Origin: Flavobacteriales bacterium
GTDB taxonomy: Bacteria; Bacteroidota; Bacteroidia; Flavobacteriales; UBA7430
Assembly: GCA_002685115.1 (NCBI GenBank)
Contig: NYWQ01000015.1
Coordinates: 7,345-15,650, forward strand
Direction: 5' to 3'
DNA length: 8,306 bases
The notes beneath the pieces are model-generated. The model did no database searches and had not been told where the DNA came from. It saw only the letters and a program-made list of their open reading frames with translations. The stretch's first letter is position 1. Each line of letters opens with the position of its first letter. Of the stretch, positions 1-5,851 are shown piece by piece. The position numbers were made by a program, and so were the translations under genes.

Positions 1-666
1 GCTCCCGGTGCCGAGGTACCGAATATTGTATTTGGTGCGAATCACTTGGATTACAAACTAAATAAATACGATGTATTTTCTGCAGCTTCCTGTACAACAA
101 ATGCTATTACACCTATTTTAAAAATACTAAACGACAACTTAGGGGTTGTAAAAGGTCATATTGAAACTATACATGCGTATACAAATGACCAAAACTTAGT
201 AGACAATATGCATAAAAAAGAGAGACGCGGGAGAGCAGCTGCGCTAAACTTAGTCCTCACAAATACTGGAGCAGGAAATGCAGTTGTTAAAGTAATTCCA
301 AAACTAAAAAACAAATTAACTGCAAATGCAGTTCGGGTTCCTACACCTAATGGCTCTTTAGCAATACTAAACATAACATTAGATAAGGAGATTACCTTAG
401 AAGATGTAAATACTATTATTAAAAATGCGGCACTAGAAGGGCCTCTTGTAGAGCAAATAAACTATTCTATTTCCAAAGAATTAGTATCTAGTGATATCGT
501 GGGCAACAATGCTGCTGCTATATACGACAGTCCAGCAACTATAATTTCTCAAGATGGTAAAAATATTATTCTTTATGTTTGGTACGATAATGAATATGGA
601 TACTCTCGCCAAGTAATGCGTTTAGCAAAACATATTGCAGATGTGAGAAGACCAATGAATTATTAA
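1..666 (+). CDS. gap: Glyceraldehyde-3-phosphate dehydrogenase, long form, C-terminal part (5' end outside window)
   Basis: GAPDH oxidises glyceraldehyde 3-phosphate to 1,3-bisphosphoglycerate with NAD(P)+ in cytoplasmic glycolysis or gluconeogenesis. The frame is open from base 1, so the gene begins upstream; the TTG at 46 is internal. The 221 visible residues contain the catalytic cysteine motif SCTTNA (Cys codon at 91-93), the catalytic histidine in ETIHAYTNDQ, the substrate-binding RVPTPN segment and the closing WYDNEYGYS motif. The stretch NLVDNMHKKERRGRAA and the end of the protein resemble the roughly 480-residue GAPDH class known from Pseudomonas and Bacteroidota more than the 330-residue glycolytic enzyme. 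The usual STGAAKAV is NTGAGNAV here. The long-form assignment rests on remembered family sequence, since the N-terminal extension is not in view. The gene is followed by a strong terminator and converges on trhO. Confidence 0.95.
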   Translation, partial: APGAEVPNIVFGANHLDYKLNKYDVFSAASCTTNAITPILKILNDNLGVVKGHIETIHAYTNDQNLVDNMHKKERRGRAAALNLVLTNTGAGNAVVKVIPKLKNKLTANAVRVPTPNGSLAILNITLDKEITLEDVNTIIKNAALEGPLVEQINYSISKELVSSDIVGNNAAAIYDSPATIISQDGKNIILYVWYDNEYGYSRQVMRLAKHIADVRRPMNY

Positions 667-681
667 ATAATGAGTGAATGT

Positions 682-719
682 AAAAAAGCCTTGTTTAAAT
701 AATTAAACAAGGCTTTTTT
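682..719. terminator. Bidirectional intrinsic terminator between gap and trhO
   Basis: A perfect 17-bp inverted repeat (682-698 pairing with 703-719) encloses a 4-nt loop. Its core is GCCTTGTTTAA, flanked by six A on the left and a run of eight T on the right. Because both strands read hairpin followed by T-run, it can stop transcription of gap from the left and of trhO from the right. The gap stop codon lies 15 nt before it and the trhO stop codon about 40 nt beyond, which fits a shared terminator for convergent genes. The remaining bases of this 95-nt intergenic stretch show nothing else. Confidence 0.92.
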
Positions 720-761
720 TTGATTTCAAGATATAAACAAATCTATTTAAAACAAATCCAA

Positions 762-1793
762 TTATTTAGGTTTTTTTAAGCCCTCTTTTCTTCCTTTATT
801 AAAAATTTTATTACTGTTTGGCGTACCTTTTCTCAGCTCTTTCTGTTCTTCAAAGGAAAGACTAGTTACCTCTTTACAAGCAGACGAACAACAATTATCA
901 TTCTTAGATTTGCATTCTTCACATTGTAAAAACAATAAATTACAAGCTACATTTAAGCAATTTGTATGCACATCGCAGGCATTTCCACATTGATGACAAG
1001 AAGAAATTACATCATCAGAAATTCGCTCTCCTCTGCGTTCATCAAACACAAAGTTCTTACCCATAAATTTATTCTCTAAACCCTCGGCTTCTATTTGTCT
1101 GGCGTACTCAATAATCCCACCTTCCAATTGAAATACGTTTTTAAATCCTGTGTGCTTAAAATAAGCACTAGCCTTTTCACACCTAATTCCACCAGTACAA
1201 TACATTACTATATTTTTATCCTCCTTATGTGCTTTTATATCCTCTTCAATAATAGGAAGAGATTCTCTAAAAGTGTCTACATCTGGAGTTATTGCGTTCT
1301 TGAAATGTCCAATTTCAGATTCATAATGATTGCGCATATCAACCAAAACTGTTTGAGGATTGTCGAGTATGTCATTAAAATCTTTGGCATTAAGATGAGT
1401 GCCAATATCTGTAACATCAAAAGAATCGTCATTTAACCCGTCTGCAACTATTTTGCTTTTAACCTTAATTTTTAGCTTTAAAAATGACTTATTGTCCTGC
1501 TCTCTAGCAACATTTAAACGAATGTCTTTTAAAAAAGAAATGGTTTCCAGATGGTCCCTAAAATTCGAGAACTGATCTGCAGGCAATGAAAATTGTGCAT
1601 TTATTCCTTCTGGAGCAATATAAATACGACCCAAAACCTCCATAGAATCCCATTTCACATATAGTAGGTCTCTAAAAACTTGAGGATCTTTAATGTTTGC
1701 GTACTGATAAAAGGAGATGGTAAGTCTTTTCTTTCCTGCATCGTCTATTAAAACAGCTCTTTCTTTTGCACTTAATTTATTGTACAGTTGCAT
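762..1793 (-). CDS. trhO: tRNA uridine(34) hydroxylase, rhodanese family (TrhO/YceA)
   Basis: TrhO carries out the oxygen-dependent hydroxylation of U34 in certain tRNAs to 5-hydroxyuridine, the first step toward cmo5U or mo5U wobble modifications. The 343-residue protein shows the family order: an N-terminal acylphosphatase-like domain (about 20-115, with GRIYIAPEGINAQ), a rhodanese domain (about 135-235, with the VDMRNHYESEIGHF segment and active-site loop CTGGIRCEKAS, catalytic Cys199), then a cysteine-rich tail. That tail carries ten cysteines between residues 266 and 306 (CHQCGNAC, CLNVAC, CEEC, CC, C), a pattern usual in this family and probably metal-binding. The ATG at 1793 is the natural start, with the family-typical N-terminus following and no Shine-Dalgarno sequence. 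It is 74 nt downstream of the membrane protein gene and could be cotranscribed with it or have its own promoter. Confidence 0.95.
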   Translation of the reverse strand: MQLYNKLSAKERAVLIDDAGKKRLTISFYQYANIKDPQVFRDLLYVKWDSMEVLGRIYIAPEGINAQFSLPADQFSNFRDHLETISFLKDIRLNVAREQDNKSFLKLKIKVKSKIVADGLNDDSFDVTDIGTHLNAKDFNDILDNPQTVLVDMRNHYESEIGHFKNAITPDVDTFRESLPIIEEDIKAHKEDKNIVMYCTGGIRCEKASAYFKHTGFKNVFQLEGGIIEYARQIEAEGLENKFMGKNFVFDERRGERISDDVISSCHQCGNACDVHTNCLNVACNLLFLQCEECKSKNDNCCSSACKEVTSLSFEEQKELRKGTPNSNKIFNKGRKEGLKKPK

Positions 1794-1867
1794 GCTATAC
1801 TAATGTTTTTAATTAAAAAAGATATGTGCGAATTTATAAAATATTTCTTTTCCTTACTATTTTTAAG

Positions 1868-2530
1868 CTACTCAAAGCCTTTACTTTTTATATAAGCTAA
1901 TAGTTCATTCAGTAAATTACGTCTAACTATAATAAACACAAATAATATAGTAAGGTTAATAGAAAAAAGGTAAGGGTAATTATTTAGAATATGGTCACCA
2001 ATAAATGTAGGAAGCACTAAAAAATAATACAAAATGCAAATACTATTCAAATTCATATTATTGTAAGAACTTAAAGCAAGATACTTTTTACTTAACTTTC
2101 TTATTGTATTATGAGATGAATAACTGGAGTATACAAATAGAAAAATCGCTGCGGCTATAAATCCAAAATAAAGCTCATGAATGATACAGTTAAAAGACCT
2201 AACATAATAGAATATAAAAAAAGAACTCAATACAAAACATATCCGATAGCTGATAAAAAGTGCTCGTATATGTTTTCGTATTGTACGATAAAAAAGTTTG
2301 GTTTGCATTTTAATTTTATGGCTAAGGATGGCGTCAAAACCATAAACGCCAAAAGTCTTATAGGCCAAATTAAGAGCTTTGGTAAATGTTAAATTAGGGT
2401 TAGATTTCATTTTAGATTCAATAATCAAAATGAGGTAACCTACAAGTTCTTTTTGTAAATCAATATATTGGATGCCTTTCTTTATAACGAACTCATAGAG
2501 TTCATCAATTTGATTTTTTGAAAATTGCAT
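1868..2530 (-). CDS. Four-helix membrane protein of unknown function
   Basis: I cannot assign a function. The 220-residue protein has a soluble, charged, helical N-terminal part (about 1-75) followed by four hydrophobic segments at roughly 89-110, 113-135, 161-180 and 187-203, with a basic loop (about 141-150) after the second helix and a short basic C-terminus. The N-terminal part, with IQYIDLQKELVGYL and then NPNLTFTKALNLAYKTFGVYGF, resembles a flavobacterial group of small membrane proteins that I recall being encoded next to PadR-type regulators. That resemblance is from memory, and no PadR gene lies beside this one. The ATG at 2530 is the only plausible start and lacks a Shine-Dalgarno sequence. 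Its aromatic-rich, low-complexity hydrophobic stretches are what one expects from an AT-rich membrane gene. The codon frame is open throughout, and the overlapping plus-strand frame looks like a shadow. Confidence 0.75.
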   Translation of the reverse strand: MQFSKNQIDELYEFVIKKGIQYIDLQKELVGYLILIIESKMKSNPNLTFTKALNLAYKTFGVYGFDAILSHKIKMQTKLFYRTIRKHIRALFISYRICFVLSSFFIFYYVRSFNCIIHELYFGFIAAAIFLFVYSSYSSHNTIRKLSKKYLALSSYNNMNLNSICILYYFLVLPTFIGDHILNNYPYLFSINLTILFVFIIVRRNLLNELLAYIKSKGFE

Positions 2531-2707
2531 AATTAATATTGTATTCGTAATACTCTAAATTGTATTATTTAAAAGCATAACTTAAATTATTAAAAATATT
2601 ATTATTAAATAAATGTATAAATTAAAATTCTATTAATTGTATTTATTAAACCTCAAAACTTTGCGATTAACGTATGTCTAAAAAACTAAACTAAATTGCT
2701 AAAATAG

Positions 2708-3673
2708 TTACAAAAGAGAGGTAATTAATTTCGCAACACTCATTCCCTCAGCATCAGCTTTATAATTCCTCACTATACGATGACGAAGTACCGGAAGAGC
2801 AATAGCTTTAACATCTTCGATATCTGGAGAATACTTGCCATTTATTGCTGCATGAGCCTTTGCTGCAAGCACTAAGAACTGAGAAGCTCTTGGACCAGCA
2901 CCCCAAGACAAATACTTAACAACCTCTGCAGTTGCAAATTCTCCATCAGGACGTGTTTTTCCAACCAACTTAACAGCGTATTCAACTACATTATCAGAAA
3001 CCGGAATCTTTCTAATTAACTCCTGAATAGCTTTAATTTCTGTAGCTGATAAAACCTCTTTAACTTCAGTATATGTATCTGTTGTTGTAGCTTTTACAAT
3101 CTGAACCTCTTCTGAAAAAGTTGGATAATCTACATTTAAATTAAACATAAAACGATCTAATTGTGCTTCTGGCAAGGGGTAAGTACCTTCTTGCTCTATA
3201 GGGTTTTGAGTAGCTAAGACAAAAAATGGTTTATCCAATGCGTGCTGCACACCAGCAGCTGTAACCGAGCGCTCTTGCATAGCTTCAAGTAGAGCCGCTT
3301 GCGTTTTTGGTGGAGTACGATTAATCTCATCGGCTAAAATTACATTAGAAAATATAGGTCCTTTAACAAATTTAAAATTTCTATTTTCATCTAAAATCTC
3401 TGCACCAATAATATCAGAAGGCATTAAATCGGGTGTAAATTGAATCCGAGAAAACTGAAGGCCTAAAGAATCACTTATGGTTTTAACCAACAGCGTTTTT
3501 GCGAGTCCAGGTACACCAACCAAAAGCACGTGGCCTCTACAAAATATAGAAAGAATTAGCTCTTCCACCACTTTGTCTTGGCCGACAATTATTTTAGCAA
3601 TTTCGTTTTTCAAACTCGAAAATTGAACTTTTAAATTATCTAATGCAACTATATCACTGTGTTGATCTTTCAT
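2708..3673 (-). CDS. MoxR-family AAA+ ATPase
   Basis: MoxR ATPases are cytoplasmic hexameric AAA+ chaperones that help mature enzyme complexes or metal-containing proteins, often with von Willebrand A partners. With the ATG at 3673 the protein has 321 residues. It shows Walker A GVPGLAKT (53-60), Walker B VILADE (111-116) followed by the MoxR-typical INRTPPKTQAALLEAMQE, sensor 1 ATQNP (154-158), the arginine-finger region EAQLDRF (169-175, Arg174), sensor 2 GAGPRAS (258-264) and the VLRHRI segment near the end. A TTG at 3691 would add six residues but overlaps the upstream gene. The ATG lies 2 nt after the surA-like stop and is the better choice. It is the last gene of the foldase operon. None of the usual MoxR companions (DUF58 or vWA/Bat proteins) follows, so its client is unknown. 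Confidence 0.93.
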   Translation of the reverse strand: MKDQHSDIVALDNLKVQFSSLKNEIAKIIVGQDKVVEELILSIFCRGHVLLVGVPGLAKTLLVKTISDSLGLQFSRIQFTPDLMPSDIIGAEILDENRNFKFVKGPIFSNVILADEINRTPPKTQAALLEAMQERSVTAAGVQHALDKPFFVLATQNPIEQEGTYPLPEAQLDRFMFNLNVDYPTFSEEVQIVKATTTDTYTEVKEVLSATEIKAIQELIRKIPVSDNVVEYAVKLVGKTRPDGEFATAEVVKYLSWGAGPRASQFLVLAAKAHAAINGKYSPDIEDVKAIALPVLRHRIVRNYKADAEGMSVAKLITSLL

Positions 3674-3675
3674 TT

Positions 3676-5028
3676 TTATTTTTTTAACCAATTATACTGA
3701 AACATATCAGATTGATAAGATTTATGTACACTCACATAGGTTTGCTCTAAAGACTTAGAAATCCATTCTTCAATAGACTTGTCTTTTTTGCTTTCTAAGG
3801 CTAAATCTCTTATTCTTTTATAATCATCAACTAAATTAACTTGATGCTGTTGTTTTCTATTCAATAGTACAAACATACGGTATGCTTCTTTACCGTCATC
3901 CATTTTCACAAAAAGAGGATCTGTAATTTCGTTAACGTTTAGATTTTCTATGGCTACATTAATACCTTGTTCTAATTGAGCTAGCTCAAACTTAGTATCT
4001 CCAGTAGAGGGGTTAATCAACTTACCTCCATTAAATTTAGTGGACTTATCATCAGAATAACGAAGAGCTGCCTTTGTGAAAAGAAGGTCTCCGTTAAGTA
4101 TTGAATCTCTCACATCTTGCAATAAATCTTTGGCATTGTTGAGATCTAATGGAGATATTTTTGGAGACATCAGGAGGTGGCGTACATCAACTTCATCTTC
4201 TCTTCGCTCCTCTAACACCATAATATGATACCCATATTCAGTTTTAAATACATCAGACACCTCTCCTACCTCTAGACTAAACATAACAGCTTCGAACTCT
4301 TTGACAAACATCCCCCTTTTAATAGAAGTATACAAACCCCCATTTCTGGAAGATCCAGGATCTTCTGAATACAAAATGGCTAAGGTTCCAAAACTCTCAC
4401 CTTTTGCAATTCTAGACTTCAACTTTTCAAGTTTCTTTTTCGTTTCTGAAACTGCAGCTGAGCTCGCTGGTGGTAGTTTAAGAATTTGAGCTACTTCAAC
4501 CTCTTCATTCACAATTGGAAGACTATCGGAAGAGAAAGTACCGAAAAATGATCTAATTTCTGAAGGAGTTATGGTTACAGAAGAAGTAATACCATAACGT
4601 ACTCTTTGAATTAAAAGAGAACTTTCTATAGGCTCAAACATTTCTTCCTTGATTTCATATATTTTTTTATCAAAGTAGCTTTCTAATTGATCCTCTCCGC
4701 CTAATTGAGCAATAAAGTTGTCGATTCGTGAATCAACTTCATTTAAAACTTCATTTTCTGTAACAACAACACTATCCAGTAATGCTTGGTGTAACATTAG
4801 CTTTTGAAACAATAAATCTTCTAAAACTTGAACTCTCAAAGCGCTGTCTATTTCTAAACCTTGGGCTTGGTATTGTAAAAGCTGTTGTTCAATATCTGAA
4901 TTTAAAACGATATTATTTCCAACAATACCAGCAATGCCATCAATGACTACTTGAGCAGATAAAATCGAGGTAAATAAAAAGACAAATATTGACGTAAGTT
5001 TGAAGGGTTTAATAAATCTCAAATTCAT
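3676..5028 (-). CDS. surA: SurA-like periplasmic foldase with two parvulin domains
   Basis: SurA proteins are periplasmic chaperones and peptidyl-prolyl isomerases that deliver outer-membrane proteins to the Bam machinery. From the ATG at 5028 the protein has 450 residues, close to SurA of other Gram-negatives. It begins with a signal peptide of about 25 residues ending LSA before Gln26, then the SurA-type N-terminal chaperone region (VIDGIAGIVGNNIVLNSDIE), parvulin domain 1 (about 175-275), parvulin domain 2 (about 279-393) and a C-terminal helix. In-frame starts further upstream (ATG 5043 and codons to 5073) would put charged residues before the signal peptide and lengthen the overlap, so 5028 is preferred. 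It overlaps the lipoprotein gene by 20 nt, suggesting translational coupling. Domain 1 has Gln181 where parvulins carry a His, and domain 2 has RHLL but lacks the closing GYHI motif. Confidence 0.92.
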   Translation of the reverse strand: MNLRFIKPFKLTSIFVFLFTSILSAQVVIDGIAGIVGNNIVLNSDIEQQLLQYQAQGLEIDSALRVQVLEDLLFQKLMLHQALLDSVVVTENEVLNEVDSRIDNFIAQLGGEDQLESYFDKKIYEIKEEMFEPIESSLLIQRVRYGITSSVTITPSEIRSFFGTFSSDSLPIVNEEVEVAQILKLPPASSAAVSETKKKLEKLKSRIAKGESFGTLAILYSEDPGSSRNGGLYTSIKRGMFVKEFEAVMFSLEVGEVSDVFKTEYGYHIMVLEERREDEVDVRHLLMSPKISPLDLNNAKDLLQDVRDSILNGDLLFTKAALRYSDDKSTKFNGGKLINPSTGDTKFELAQLEQGINVAIENLNVNEITDPLFVKMDDGKEAYRMFVLLNRKQQHQVNLVDDYKRIRDLALESKKDKSIEEWISKSLEQTYVSVHKSYQSDMFQYNWLKK

Positions 5029-5848
5029 TTGATTTTTTGGCATCTTCCAATAATTTTGACTGAATAACATCAACTGTTCTTAGTTTTTTTTGATTTAGCA
5101 ATATACTTTTTATTTCTTCTTCAACATATTCTAAAGGAGCTAATTCTCCTTGAACTTTCTTGTCAAAGAGTCTTACGAAATATAAATCTAACGAATCTTT
5201 AAACTGTAAAGTATTGTTTTTTTGAAAAAAATTTGTCTCAAGATTTGCTTGAGGTAAAAATTCGATAAATTCTGACCAATTTAGCCATTCTTTAGGATTG
5301 TAGTAAAAGCGTTTAGCGTACTGATGCGCATAGGCTTCAATAAAATCGTGGTTAAGAGGTTCATGAGAAAAAACCCATTCCTGTATTGAGTCTAATTCTG
5401 GGGCAACTTCACTAACTTTAATCAGCATTAACTTTACAATATCTTGTGCTAAAATATAATCATCGGTGTGTTGTTGAAAATAGCTTTCGATAGAACTTAA
5501 TGACACAAGTGTGTCGTTGGTTTGGTGTATTAATTTTTGCTCGTAAGCATGGATGAGTAAAGACCGTCTGTAATCTTCCAATCTTTTATCTATTTCAAAC
5601 TCACTAATATCAACATTTAATTCAGCTTTCTGAAGAAGGAGTTCTTCTTGAGCCCAATTAATAATGTATTGTTGCACAAGCGCTGAACTATCAGCGGTAG
5701 ATAAATGCTTGTTAAGTATAGATTTAACGTCAGATTCATACAAATACGAGTCGTTAAGTCTAGCAATTAAAATGTCGTCAGTTCTTTCAAAGAAAGAACA
5801 TGACGACAAAATAGCAATGGCTAATGTATAGATGAAGAACTTAAACAA
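5009..5848 (-). CDS. Lipoprotein with parvulin/SurA-like architecture and degenerate isomerase domain
   Basis: The 279-residue product has a lipoprotein signal (hydrophobic stretch then LSSC, lipidated Cys17), so it should be anchored to an envelope membrane. Residues 27-110 resemble the N-terminal helical region of PpiC/SurA/PrsA foldases (IARLNDSYLYESDVKSIL, then WAQEELLLQKAEL). Residues 120-230 occupy the place of a parvulin domain: IVKLMLIKV sits where the first strand would be and LDLYFVRLFDKK where the last would be, but neither the RHILL-type His nor GYHI is present. A helical tail closes the protein. It probably acts as a holding chaperone rather than an isomerase, which is inference from family architecture. 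The start is a TTG: the frame has a stop two codons upstream and no ATG before the lipobox, and AGAGGG lies 8 nt ahead. It sits 3 nt after the 710-residue foldase gene. Confidence 0.85.
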   Translation of the reverse strand: MFKFFIYTLAIAILSSCSFFERTDDILIARLNDSYLYESDVKSILNKHLSTADSSALVQQYIINWAQEELLLQKAELNVDISEFEIDKRLEDYRRSLLIHAYEQKLIHQTNDTLVSLSSIESYFQQHTDDYILAQDIVKLMLIKVSEVAPELDSIQEWVFSHEPLNHDFIEAYAHQYAKRFYYNPKEWLNWSEFIEFLPQANLETNFFQKNNTLQFKDSLDLYFVRLFDKKVQGELAPLEYVEEEIKSILLNQKKLRTVDVIQSKLLEDAKKSNEFEIY

Positions 5849-5851
5849 TGA

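Noticed and set aside
156..374. Minus-strand 72-codon open frame inside gap
   Set aside because: Antisense shadow of the conserved GAPDH catalytic domain.
1095..1436. Plus-strand 113-codon open frame inside trhO
   Set aside because: It lies wholly opposite the well-supported rhodanese domain of trhO, and its translation is low-complexity without any recognisable motif.
1806..1824. 14-nt palindrome TTTTTAATTAAAAA and a minus-strand TATCTTTT resembling the -7 motif upstream of trhO
   Set aside because: Both are simple A/T sequence, with no convincing -33 element at the right spacing, so I do not call an operator or promoter.
2177..2392. Plus-strand 71-codon open frame opposite the membrane protein gene
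   Set aside because: It has no family features and no ribosome binding site, and it overlaps the more convincing minus-strand gene with clear transmembrane segments.
2531..2707. Search for a moxR terminator or a promoter for the membrane protein gene
   Set aside because: The stretch is very AT-rich. Only a 5-bp stem (GTATT/AATAC at 2541-2553) and a one-mismatch match to the Bacteroidota -7 motif TAnnTTTG on the minus strand near 2660 were seen. Neither is better than expected by chance.
4301..4489. Plus-strand 62-codon open frame inside the SurA-like gene
   Set aside because: Antisense shadow of parvulin domain 1.
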